Shown here piece by piece: positions 31,673 to 39,576 of a stretch of DNA of 50,970 nucleotides. The position numbers and the translations under genes were made by a program. Where the stretch lies: assembly GCF_001665535.1 (NCBI RefSeq), contig NZ_LZSQ01000121.1:1-50970 (forward strand). The letters run 5' to 3'. Numbering within the stretch: the stretch's first letter is position 1; each line of letters starts with the position of its first letter. Below the pieces are notes generated by a model. It was not told where the DNA came from and made no database searches. It worked only from the letters and a program-made list of their open reading frames with translations. This stretch comes from Mycobacterium sp. 852002-51961_SCH5331710 (GTDB taxonomy: Bacteria; Actinomycetota; Actinomycetes; Mycobacteriales; Mycobacteriaceae).

Positions 31673-32961
31673 AGTTCCCCTCGTGCCAGTTGCGTGACCG
31701 CGGCCGCGATCCCGTGTCGTGCGGCGCGCTCGCCGAAATCGTCGGCCGGACACCGTCCCTGCTCGACCGAACGCAACAGCTGCTGCATCGATTCCTCGAG
31801 CTCGGCCGGGGCTCGTTCGGCGGCCGCCTGCACACACCGTTCGGCGGCGGCCCGCAACCGCGGATCGGCCAGGCCGACGCGGGCCGCCTGGTCCCATTCG
31901 GTGGCGACGGGTTCGGTGGCCTCGGCGGCGAGGTCGGCGGCCGCCGGGTCGTCGAGGAGGGTGACGAGCGTGAACGCGACCGCTGGCCAGACCGCGTCCG
32001 GCGCGCTGTCCAGATAGCGGATCTCGAGCCACTGGCGCGGCCGCACCGGCGGAAACAACGTCGTCAGGTGGTATTCGAGATCGGCCACGGTGGGACGGCG
32101 CGCCCCGAGCTCGACGCGTCCGTCGGCCCAGTCAGCGAACGGCACCCATTCGGAGACCGGTTCGGCGTCGGCATCGGCATGGTTGACGAGCATCACCGGC
32201 GCTTTGAGCGCATAGTGCGCCCAGTCGCTGGCGGGGTCGTCGCCGATCTCACCGAGGACGGGCCCGCAGCGGGCGGAATCCAGTTGGCTCCAGACACGTT
32301 GGCGCGACGACTGCCACCCGGAGGCCTCTGCGCTGAGCAGCGGCGAATTCGCAGCGATCGCGACCATCGTCGGCCCGAGCGCGTGGGCGAGCCGCACCCG
32401 GTCCGCCCAGCCCTCTCGGGGGCCTGCATCGAGGTTGATCTGCACCGAGGCCGTCGACGTCATCATCGCCGCGCCCGCAGCCGCGGTACCGCTCGCGGTG
32501 AAGAACGCCTCCATCGCCCGGTAGCGCGCGCCCGGATTGACCCGTTCGGGTGGTCGCAACGGGTCCGCCCCCAGCAGCACCAGCCCGAACCCGGCGCGCG
32601 CGAACGCCGCGCGCAGCACGGCGCGGTCGGCGATCATGGCGTCGATCGCGCCGAGCGGACCCGCAAGCGGTGGCCCGGACAACTCGACGGCGCCGCCGGG
32701 CTCGACGGTGATCCTGCTGCTTCCGGGCAGCGGCGGTAGGTCGGCGATGATCGCGGTGAGCTCAGCCCACGCGGGCCTGCGCATGGGATCGGTCAGATCG
32801 AAGCAGTGCGCCTCGATCTCGAGTCCCACCTGCCCTACCGGACCGTCGCGCAGACATCCGTCGGCAACCCGGCGAGCAGCGGCGTCGGCGCTGGTCAGCT
32901 GGATGGATCCGGCCGGCGGCGGGTGCGCGTCCTCCACCTCGGACGTGATGGTGAAAGTCAT
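31669..32961 (-). CDS. egtA: Glutamate-cysteine ligase EgtA
   Basis: The 430-residue GCS2-fold ligase is the first gene of the egt operon. VGLEIEAHCFDL (metal-binding Glu residues), ITVEPGGAVELSGPP, MMTSTASVQINLDAG, ANSPLLSAEASGWQSSRQRVW and WLEIRYLDS are the expected motifs. It makes gamma-glutamylcysteine, the sulfur donor for EgtB. ATG 32961 is preferred because GGAAGGGG lies nine bases before it; ATG 32970 abuts that ribosome site. The operon order egtA-B-C-D-E is complete and every junction overlaps. Confidence 0.93.
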   Translation of the reverse strand: MTFTITSEVEDAHPPPAGSIQLTSADAAARRVADGCLRDGPVGQVGLEIEAHCFDLTDPMRRPAWAELTAIIADLPPLPGSSRITVEPGGAVELSGPPLAGPLGAIDAMIADRAVLRAAFARAGFGLVLLGADPLRPPERVNPGARYRAMEAFFTASGTAAAGAAMMTSTASVQINLDAGPREGWADRVRLAHALGPTMVAIAANSPLLSAEASGWQSSRQRVWSQLDSARCGPVLGEIGDDPASDWAHYALKAPVMLVNHADADAEPVSEWVPFADWADGRVELGARRPTVADLEYHLTTLFPPVRPRQWLEIRYLDSAPDAVWPAVAFTLVTLLDDPAAADLAAEATEPVATEWDQAARVGLADPRLRAAAERCVQAAAERAPAELEESMQQLLRSVEQGRCPADDFGERAARHGIAAAVTQLARGEL

Positions 32962-33084
32962 TCCAACCATCCCCTTCCGGGAGTGGACCGCTCGCCCCCT
33001 TCAACCATCTTCCAGACGTGACCGACAAAGTCTCGCGTTTTTTGGATGACGCTTTCGTTACGCGAACCCGAACACCACTTCCGG

Positions 33085-33735
33085 CTACTGCCCGAGTGTG
33101 TTCTGCATCGCCCCTGCCAGTGCGTTCACCGCGGGCCCGCCGTTGCCGGACTGGCAGACCTTGGCTTGCAGCAAAACGTTTTCGCGTTTGCGTGTAGTGG
33201 TGAAGCAGCGGCGATCCGTACCCGCCTCCTGCTTGACCCAGTCGGCGTCCGTCGCCGAGGCGGGCCCACCGGTGAAGGTCCACACCTGGGTCGTGAAATT
33301 GTCCAGGTGCATCGCGGTGGTCTGACCGTTACAGCCGACCGTACGGTCGACGACGCGATGGAAGGCTCGGTCGGCGGCGTCGGCGGTCGCGAACACGCCG
33401 ACCGCCTGTTTGATCAGATGCGTCGCATCGGTGGGCGACTCCTGGGTCACCGCACCGTTGAACGACGCGAGGTCCGGGTCGGCGTAGACGTCGGGTAGAC
33501 CGACGTCTGCCCAGTTGTTGCACGCCGGATTGTCGACCGAGAAGGTCTGCACCGGTTCGGTGAACAACGACTCGAATCGCATTGTGGCGCCGACGATGTT
33601 GCCCACGGAGCCCTTCGGCAGCACGGCGTAGTTCACCACGCCCGGATCCGAAGGGCGCGCCGAGGCGAGGCCGGCGGGCGCCACCATCGACAAGCCGATG
33701 ACCACGCCGACGCTCGCTGCGGCGACCGCCCGCAT
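33085..33735 (-). CDS. Secreted PknH-like sensor-domain protein (Rv3705c-like)
   Basis: The 216-residue protein has an N-terminal signal peptide (VAAASVGVVIGLSMVAPAGLASA). The mature domain has four cysteines (PACNN, VGCNG, RRCF, KVCQS), the arrangement of the extracellular PknH-like sensor domain in mycobacteria where two disulfides are formed. It has no kinase domain. It lies 123 bp downstream of egtA's start on the same strand as egt but before it in reading order, so it is separately transcribed. The ligand is unknown. Confidence 0.83.
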   Translation of the reverse strand: MRAVAAASVGVVIGLSMVAPAGLASARPSDPGVVNYAVLPKGSVGNIVGATMRFESLFTEPVQTFSVDNPACNNWADVGLPDVYADPDLASFNGAVTQESPTDATHLIKQAVGVFATADAADRAFHRVVDRTVGCNGQTTAMHLDNFTTQVWTFTGGPASATDADWVKQEAGTDRRCFTTTRKRENVLLQAKVCQSGNGGPAVNALAGAMQNTLGQ

Positions 33736-33738
33736 CGA

Positions 33739-34167
33739 TCAGACCTTCGCGGACAACTTGACTTCGATGTTGCCGCGTGTGGCCTTCGAGTAGGGGCAGA
33801 AGTCGTGCGCCTTGGCCATCAGGTCGTCGGCCACGCTCTGCTCGAGGCCCGGCAGGTAGCCGATCAGGTGGGCCGTGAGCCCGAAGCCGCCGTCGGAGTC
33901 AGGACCGAAGCCGACCTGCGCGGTGATCGAGGTGGCTTCGTCGATGTCGATCTTGTTGTTGCGGGCCTGCAACCGCAGCGCGCCGAGGAAGCATGCCGCG
34001 TAACCCGACGAGAACAGCAGTTCGGGGTTCACGCCCTCGCCGCTACCGCCGAGTTCCTTGGGCGGACGGGTATCGAGATCGATCTTGCCGTCGGAGGACC
34101 GGACGTGGCCGTCGCGGCCGCCTCCCGACGCGGTGGACTCTGCGGTGTACTTGACCTCAATGCTCAT
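33739..34167 (-). CDS. ohr: Organic hydroperoxide resistance protein, Ohr/OsmC family
   Basis: The 142-residue protein has the two catalytic cysteines of Ohr in GYAACFLGAL (about residue 60) and HDFCPYSKATRGNI (about 125), and the Ohr start pattern VKYTAESTASGGGRDGHVRSSDG. It reduces organic peroxides in the cytosol through a dithiol mechanism, normally recharged by lipoylated partners. ATG 34167 is chosen because the family begins just there; ATG 34179 would add four residues. No OhrR repressor is adjacent. It ends 3 bp before the sensor-protein start, so the two genes may be co-transcribed. Confidence 0.9.
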   Translation of the reverse strand: MSIEVKYTAESTASGGGRDGHVRSSDGKIDLDTRPPKELGGSGEGVNPELLFSSGYAACFLGALRLQARNNKIDIDEATSITAQVGFGPDSDGGFGLTAHLIGYLPGLEQSVADDLMAKAHDFCPYSKATRGNIEVKLSAKV

Positions 34168-34231
34168 GGGCTCGATCATGCCAGCCCACGCGCAGACGGC
34201 AAGACACCCGTCTCCTGCACCTCAATCGGCC

Positions 34232-34297
34232 CTGGTGTGCACGCAGATCGATGAAAAACCGCATACCGGCCAAAATCTCGATCTGAGTGCACACCAG
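34232..34297. repeat. Long intergenic inverted repeat, 20-bp arms
   Basis: Arms CTGGTGTGCACGCAGATCGA (34232-34251) and TCGATCTGAGTGCACACCAG (34278-34297) pair at 19 of 20 positions around a 26-base spacer. The remaining sequence of the 182-bp gap shows no gene. It lies downstream of the His/Gly-rich protein gene and upstream of ohr. It could be a terminator stem for the former, an operator, or a small mobile palindromic element; there is no T-run on either side. Confidence 0.8.
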
Positions 34298-34349
34298 ATG
34301 CAACCGTGCCGTCGACGAGACTCCGTGGCGCAGAGTCGACTCGGGATCG

Positions 34350-34742
34350 TTACGGGCGGGCCGGCGCGGACGTGGTCGGCGCCTCTGGCGACTGCGGCGG
34401 CGCGGGCGGCTGGAACCGCGGCCCCTGCGAGTTGCCCGGTCCGCCGAAGGGGGGCCGGCCGAACTCCCCGCCCGGCCCCATCGGGAACCCCGGCGGCGGG
34501 CCACGGTGGAAGATCGCGGTACCGCGGTCGTGGCCGCCGTGATGGCCGCCGCGGTGATGCCCGCCGGAGTGCGCTCCGAGGATGAATCCGGAGAAGAAGA
34601 TCACTGCGACGATGAACACGACACCGGCGACGATGCCGACCCAGGCCGCCGCGGCGCCGAGCCTCGAGCGGCGCGGAGCGACGGGATCCTGCTCAGGTGT
34701 TGCGACCACGGGGGTGGTGGCCGGTTCGGGTGTTTCGGTCAT
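34350..34742 (-). CDS. Membrane-anchored His/Gly/Pro-rich hypothetical protein
   Basis: The 130-residue protein has a short cytosolic N-terminus (TETPEPATTPVVATPEQDP), one transmembrane helix (AAAWVGIVAGVVFIVAVIFFSGFILG) and an extracytoplasmic low-complexity tail: HSGGHHRGGHHGGHDRG, then Pro/Gly-rich repeats. The His cluster could bind metal (inference). The start is probably ATG 34742, preceded by CATGAT at leaderless spacing; ATG 34751 is possible. By position it may match the proline-rich Rv3706c or Rv3705A. Confidence 0.7.
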   Translation of the reverse strand: MTETPEPATTPVVATPEQDPVAPRRSRLGAAAAWVGIVAGVVFIVAVIFFSGFILGAHSGGHHRGGHHGGHDRGTAIFHRGPPPGFPMGPGGEFGRPPFGGPGNSQGPRFQPPAPPQSPEAPTTSAPARP

Positions 34743-34886
34743 GCCTGACATCATGCGAGCCGTTTCGATGAGCCCGTCATGTGCCACCTATGAGCTGGCT
34801 GTGGAAACCCCGATTGACATCCGGCGATGTGCGCGAATAGTTTCGACTACACGCGTTGTCAGTCTGGCTTGAAGGGAATCGCGACG

Positions 34887-36104
34887 ATGCAGCGTCCTAT
34901 CCCGACGCGTCACCCGGAGCGACCACGCCCGGTGCCTGCCAGCATCCGCGTCATGGCCAAGGCGATGGGCATCGGCGAGCCGACACCGCAGCAGTGGCGC
35001 CGGCTGGGCGAGCGGTTGACGGTCGGCGACGAACCGGTGGACCGCCTCGTCGAATGGATGTCGACCGTCGGCGTCAAACAGACACGTCCGTTGTTCGACA
35101 GGGCACTGACCCACGGCATCGATGGGGTACCCGACGCTCCGGAGCCGCTGCGCGAGTTCTTCACGGCCGTGGAGGAGCTTCCGGCCTGGGTCGACCAGGA
35201 GACGCTGCGCCGAGGACAACGCGCGCTGCGTCGCGGCGGCGCCGACGGTATGTACGTAGCCCGTGACGTGTCGCTTCTCGGCGGCTACCAGTTCTCGGGT
35301 TTCAACAAGACGCTGCTGCGCACCGGAGCCCTCGAGAAGGGCTCGAACAAGCGCTTCGCCGAGACGATGCAGTGGGCGATGGACGTCATCTCCGAAGGCG
35401 GCCTCGAGTATCTGGGCGCCGGCTACCGATCCACCCTCCGGGTGCGGCTGATCCACGGGCTCGTGCGCAAGCATGTGGCCGCGATGCCGGATTGGCGCGC
35501 CGACGAGTGGGGCGTCCCGATCAACCAGACCGATATGGCGGCGACGCTGATCGGCGCCCTGGTCGCGCCCGCCGTGGGTGTCATGGGGATGGGAATCGTG
35601 TTGCGGCCGAAAGAGTATGAGGCCGTCGCTCACCTGACCCGCTATGTCGGCTGGTTGATGGGCGTGGAGGACGAGTGGCTGCCGCGTAGTTTCCGCGACA
35701 GCATCCGGGTGCTTTATCACACACTCGGGGCGCTGGCGGAGCCTGACGAGTCGTCGAAACAGCTGGCGGTTCCGATGGCCGACGACCCACTGATCTGGCG
35801 CTACGACACCATGCCCGTCATTCGGCGTCGCATCGCTCGGGCGCAACACCTTTCGGTCACCAGCGGCTTCCTCGGCCCTCGGACCATGCGCGCGCTGGGT
35901 CTGCGTCCACACGTGCCGTGGTATCCCGTGCTGCGCCTGCCGGTGAACCTGACCCGCAGCATTGCCGCGATCGCGCTGCCCGGAGGCATCGACCGCGCAG
36001 CCGACCGCGGCGACCGCGAGCACCAGGTGTTGATGCGCACGATCATCGGTGATGCCGGCGCCACCATCGGTGAATCGGCGCAGCACGTCGGCACCGTCGC
36101 CTGA
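34887..36104 (+). CDS. Oxygenase MpaB family protein (DUF2236, rubber-oxygenase-like)
   Basis: The 405-residue helical protein has the MpaB/Lcp (latex clearing protein) core: LLGGYQFSGFNKTLLRTGALEKGSNKRFAET, YRSTLRVRLIHGLVRKHVAAM with the candidate heme-ligand/catalytic His, and INQTDMAATLIGALVAPAVGVM. This family contains heme-b oxygenases and fungal MpaB. The substrate is unknown. The start is ATG 34887 behind GAAGGGAA. No signal peptide is visible. It is convergent with the anti-sigma gene, with 4 bp between the stops. Confidence 0.82.
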   Translation: MQRPIPTRHPERPRPVPASIRVMAKAMGIGEPTPQQWRRLGERLTVGDEPVDRLVEWMSTVGVKQTRPLFDRALTHGIDGVPDAPEPLREFFTAVEELPAWVDQETLRRGQRALRRGGADGMYVARDVSLLGGYQFSGFNKTLLRTGALEKGSNKRFAETMQWAMDVISEGGLEYLGAGYRSTLRVRLIHGLVRKHVAAMPDWRADEWGVPINQTDMAATLIGALVAPAVGVMGMGIVLRPKEYEAVAHLTRYVGWLMGVEDEWLPRSFRDSIRVLYHTLGALAEPDESSKQLAVPMADDPLIWRYDTMPVIRRRIARAQHLSVTSGFLGPRTMRALGLRPHVPWYPVLRLPVNLTRSIAAIALPGGIDRAADRGDREHQVLMRTIIGDAGATIGESAQHVGTVA

Positions 36105-36108
36105 ATCC

Positions 36109-36345
36109 TCAGCGCCAGTTGCGGAATGCGGTCATCAGCTTGTCGCGGAAGGCCGGATCGAGATCGTCACCGACGTTGCTCAGGATCGTGATGGTCGCCC
36201 GGAACTGTTGCAGGTAGTTCACGCAACCGTCGCAGTCGAGCAGGTGCATGTCGAAGCGGGCGCGGGTTTCGGGATCCAACGACCCGTCGAGGTATGCGGT
36301 GACCAGTTCGACGAGTTCGTTGCAGTCCATGGATCCGAAACTCAT
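36109..36345 (-). CDS. Zinc-finger anti-sigma factor
   Basis: The 78-residue protein contains the ZAS signature H-x3-C-x2-C (HLLDCDGC) after an upstream Cys (DCNELVELVTAYLDGSLD), the fold that binds and inhibits ECF sigma factors in the cytosol. The short soluble form without a membrane helix resembles redox-responsive RsrA-like proteins, but no proof of redox sensing is visible. The start ATG 36345 overlaps the sigma factor stop by 4 bp (ATGA), the usual sigma/anti-sigma coupling. Confidence 0.88.
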   Translation of the reverse strand: MSFGSMDCNELVELVTAYLDGSLDPETRARFDMHLLDCDGCVNYLQQFRATITILSNVGDDLDPAFRDKLMTAFRNWR

Positions 36346-36977
36346 GATTCCTCCGACAGGTAGGCCTCGAGCGCTTGCCGGACCGCGGCGCGGCCGCGGT
36401 GCAGAAGGACCCGCTGATTGGCGACGGTGATGTCGAGCAGTTCCGTCACTTCCCTCGATTCGAACCCGTACACGTCGCGCAGGGTGACGACGGTGCGTTG
36501 TCTGTCGGGCAGTCGGTCGAGCTCACGTCGCGCGACGCTGAGCATCTCGCCGGCCAGCACCGACCCCTCCGGGGTTTCCGGGAACGGCGCGGGTGTCGCG
36601 TCGGCTCGCCAGTGCCCGGGCCAGCGGTCGTCGGAGCCGCGAAACCGAACCGCTTCCACCGTAGCGCCCGTGAACGCGGCGAATTCGGCGTCGCTGGTCT
36701 GTCGTTCGCGTAACCCCCGCTTCTTGGCGGTGTTGATCAGAATCGTGAAAAGCCATGTGCGCAAGCTCGATCGGGACTCGAACCCGTCGATGCCCTTGAG
36801 CAGAGCGATCCAGGTTTCCTGCACCACGTCCTCGGCGGCCTCCTGGGTCGCGACGTACCCGCGCGCGATCCGCAACATGGCCGGTGAGTGTCGTTCGACC
36901 AGTAGGGCGAAAGCGCTCTCGTCGCCCGCCTTCAGCGCGGTGACGAGCGCGCCTTCGTCTTCGGCGACGGCCCTCAT
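36342..36977 (-). CDS. ECF RNA polymerase sigma factor
   Basis: The 211-residue protein has sigma-2 (FALLVERHSPAMLRIARGYVATQEAAEDVVQETWIALLKGI, -10 recognition, and RSSLRTWLFTILINTAKKRG) and sigma-4 (LDRLPDRQRTVVTLRDVYGFESREVTELLDITVANQRVLLHRGRAAVRQ) regions joined by a linker of about 55 residues. ATG 36977 overlaps the stop of the DUF417 gene. It is held in check by the following zinc-finger anti-sigma factor. A longer reading from 37037 lies inside the DUF417 gene and is rejected. Confidence 0.93.
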   Translation of the reverse strand: MRAVAEDEGALVTALKAGDESAFALLVERHSPAMLRIARGYVATQEAAEDVVQETWIALLKGIDGFESRSSLRTWLFTILINTAKKRGLRERQTSDAEFAAFTGATVEAVRFRGSDDRWPGHWRADATPAPFPETPEGSVLAGEMLSVARRELDRLPDRQRTVVTLRDVYGFESREVTELLDITVANQRVLLHRGRAAVRQALEAYLSEES

Positions 36978-37492
36978 CCTGCAGCGAGGGTAACTCCGCG
37001 TTGCCGTGCGGCGCGCACGGAATCGGCCAGTGTCCACAGCGACGAACCGAGCAGAACCACGTCCTTGATCAGGAATTGTCCGGTCGTCGACAGCATCGGG
37101 AAGCCGCCGGCCGCTTCCTCACCTATGCCGGGCGTGGTGAACAGGAAGCTGATCGTGGCGACGAACAGCACGACGGCCACCACGCTGCCGAGCGCCGAGA
37201 TGCGCGGCCACCACGGTTTCACGGCGAGCAGCACGGCCGCTCCGACCTCGAGCACGCCTAGCAGCGCCGAGAACGTCGTCACGGAGAAGATTCCGTAGAG
37301 CCACCCCATGAACGGGCTGTTGGCGACCAGCGGTTCGATGCCGTACGCCTCGTGCGAGGTGAACTTCATCAGGCCGATCCAGCCGATGACGAGCACGAGG
37401 CCGTAGCGCAGGACCAGGCCCGCCGCGGTGTTGATCTTCGATTCGTTCGACTCACTCGTCGCGATGGTGAGCGCATCCCTGATGGCGGTCAT
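36974..37492 (-). CDS. DUF417/YkgB (RclC-like) membrane protein
   Basis: The 172-residue protein has about four membrane helices and the DUF417 signature RYGLVLVIGWIGLMKFTSHEAYGIEPLVANSPFMGWLYGIFSV (residues about 28-70). In E. coli the related RclC is part of the reactive chlorine response. It is the first gene of the operon with the ECF sigma and anti-sigma genes (ATGA overlap), which suggests that the sigma regulon answers an oxidant or electrophile stress (inference). The start is ATG 37492 with GGAAG upstream. Confidence 0.85.
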   Translation of the reverse strand: MTAIRDALTIATSESNESKINTAAGLVLRYGLVLVIGWIGLMKFTSHEAYGIEPLVANSPFMGWLYGIFSVTTFSALLGVLEVGAAVLLAVKPWWPRISALGSVVAVVLFVATISFLFTTPGIGEEAAGGFPMLSTTGQFLIKDVVLLGSSLWTLADSVRAARQRGVTLAAG

Positions 37493-37651
37493 GACACTTC
37501 CTTCGGCTTCGGACGACAGCGCTTTCGCTGCCGTATGGAAGTGAGTGGTCGTACAGCGCCTGACCGTTACAGCGGTTTGAACGGGTTGACCGCGAACCCG
37601 TTTCAGGCGTTCGGTACGGCCGACGCTCCTCGCGCATGGTTGCATGGGGTG

Positions 37652-38425
37652 GTGACCCAAGGGCGAGGACACCTCTACGGAAAGTCGGCGGTAGTCACCG
37701 GCGCGGCGTCAGGCATCGGGCGGGCTACCGCCGAGTTGTTCGCGCGCGAGGGGGCGCGCCTGACCGCAACCGATATTCAGAGCGAACCGCTGCTGGAATT
37801 GGCAGACGAACTGCGTCAAAACGGCGCGGAGGTGGAAACGGTCGTCGGCGACGTCTCGGTCGAGGAGGATGCCCGGCGCATGATCCGGGCAGCGGTCGAC
37901 CGATTCGGGCGGCTTGACGTCTTGGTCGCCAACGCCGGAATCATTCCGCTCGGCGATGCGACGGAGATGACCGCCGCCGATTGGGACGAGGTGATGGCCA
38001 TCGACGGGCGCGGCATGTTTCTCACCTGCAAATTTGCGATCGAGGCGATGGTGCCCGCCGGCGGCGGCGCGATCGTCTGCATCTCGTCGATCTCGGGGCT
38101 CGCCGGGCAGAAACGGCAGGCGGCCTACGGCCCCGCCAAGTTCGTCGCGACCGGCCTGACCAAACACCTGGCGGTCGAGTGGGCCGACCGCCGCATACGG
38201 GTCAACGCCGTTGCTCCCGGCACGATTCGCACCGAGCGGGTCAAGCGTCTGCCGGAGGAGCCGGGCGGTTCGGAATATCTAGCGGAGATCGAGCGGATGC
38301 ACCCGATGGGCCGTATCGGCGAACCCGCCGAAGTCGCCAACGCCATCGCCTTCCTCGCCTCCGACGACGCCTCCTTCATCACCGGCGCCGTGCTGCCAGT
38401 CGATGGCGGATTCCTAGCGCAGTAG
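37652..38425 (+). CDS. SDR family NAD(P)-dependent oxidoreductase
   Basis: The 257-residue short-chain dehydrogenase has nucleotide loop VVTGAASGIGRATAELFAREG, acidic DIQSE after strand 2 (NAD-preferring), LVANAGIIP, catalytic Ser in CISSISGLAG, Tyr/Lys in YGPAK, and the C-terminal GAVLPVDGGF. The start is uncertain: GTG 37652 or GTG 37649. The 159-bp spacer before it holds divergent promoters shared with the DUF417 operon but no clear motif that I can assign. The substrate is unknown. Confidence 0.87.
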   Translation: MTQGRGHLYGKSAVVTGAASGIGRATAELFAREGARLTATDIQSEPLLELADELRQNGAEVETVVGDVSVEEDARRMIRAAVDRFGRLDVLVANAGIIPLGDATEMTAADWDEVMAIDGRGMFLTCKFAIEAMVPAGGGAIVCISSISGLAGQKRQAAYGPAKFVATGLTKHLAVEWADRRIRVNAVAPGTIRTERVKRLPEEPGGSEYLAEIERMHPMGRIGEPAEVANAIAFLASDDASFITGAVLPVDGGFLAQ

Positions 38426-38441
38426 CGTGCGGACAGACTGA

Positions 38442-39569
38442 CTAGGGCTTGAACGGGTTGACCGCGAACTGAATCACCCGATACGGCGACCCGCCGCGCG
38501 GTCCGGTGTTCCACTGGCTGACGAACACCCGCACCTCATCGAGCGTCGAACCCGGCGAGATGTACCCGCCGTACGGTTGGGCCAGGCGGTTGCTCTCCGG
38601 CGGCCCGAGGTGGTCCGTCGGGTCCGGCCACTCGGAGGCGACGACGACGGTGGTCACCGGCGCGGCGCCCAGGCCGGTCGGATCGTTGGCCACCCGCATC
38701 TCCATGTTGCCGGTGGTGGCGTTGAAGTACGACAGCACGGTCTTGCCGTCGATCTGCCGGATGCTCATCTCGCCGACCGCGTCCGGCCACAGCGGCGTCG
38801 GAGCCTGCCCCCAACCCGAATCGGCAGACCAGCCTTGCCAACTCGACCGGTCCTCGAACTCCTGGGGCGTGGCGCGGTACAGCACCAGCGGCGCGCTGCG
38901 GTCGAAGTTGTTGGCCACGATGTAGACCCAGCCGGTCTCCGAGTCCGACCGCGGGATCGGGTCGTAGTAGCCGCTGATCTGCGACTGCCTGCCCTCGGCG
39001 TAGGACGCCGGGCGCTCCGAGTCGGGCAGCGTCGGCCAATTGCTCTGTGAGGGATCGGCTTTGACCAGCCGAGAGGTCTGCGGCACCAGTTCCCGCACGG
39101 TCGTGACCATCAGGTAGTTCTGCCGGTTGATCTGTACGACGCCCGCGGGCAGTTGCGACATGCCCTCGGGCGTCGGATCGGCCAGCAGCGGTCGGTCGGT
39201 TCCGGTCACACCGTCGTAGCGCACACCGCCGGGGTCGTCGATCGACTCCGTCTCGACATGCAAGGCGATCGGCGAGAACCATCCGCCGTAGCCGACGCCC
39301 TGCCCCGCGAAGCTGTCACCGCAGACCTGCAGGATGCCACTGGGAAACTCCATGAACTCACACAGATCCGTGGCGCCGATACCGTAATCGCGTGTCGGAG
39401 TTCCGGTTCCGGCCGTCGGGCCGATCCGGATCACCTGCCCGGGCGCCAGCGGCGGCAGCACCGGGTCGGGGATCGGCGCGGGCTGGGCGGCGGCAACACC
39501 GACGGCCGAAACGGCGCTCCAGCAGACAAAGATCGAGAGCAGGCCTGCTGCAATGCAGTTTCGGCGCAA
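38442..39569 (-). CDS. Secreted DUF4185 domain protein (Rv3707c-like)
   Basis: The 375-residue protein has a hydrophobic signal (CIAAGLLSIFVCWSAVSAVGVAAAQPAP). A DUF4185 beta-propeller-like domain follows with TDLCEFMEFPSGILQVCGDSFAG and later GWVYIVANNF and AQPYGGYISPGSTL, resembling glycosyl-hydrolase-like five-bladed propellers. The start TTG 39569 lies 7 bp after the asd stop without a strong Shine-Dalgarno sequence, suggesting coupled translation. By position it matches Rv3707c. The catalytic function is unknown. Confidence 0.8.
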   Translation of the reverse strand: MRRNCIAAGLLSIFVCWSAVSAVGVAAAQPAPIPDPVLPPLAPGQVIRIGPTAGTGTPTRDYGIGATDLCEFMEFPSGILQVCGDSFAGQGVGYGGWFSPIALHVETESIDDPGGVRYDGVTGTDRPLLADPTPEGMSQLPAGVVQINRQNYLMVTTVRELVPQTSRLVKADPSQSNWPTLPDSERPASYAEGRQSQISGYYDPIPRSDSETGWVYIVANNFDRSAPLVLYRATPQEFEDRSSWQGWSADSGWGQAPTPLWPDAVGEMSIRQIDGKTVLSYFNATTGNMEMRVANDPTGLGAAPVTTVVVASEWPDPTDHLGPPESNRLAQPYGGYISPGSTLDEVRVFVSQWNTGPRGGSPYRVIQFAVNPFKP

Positions 39570-39576
39570 GGCGGCG

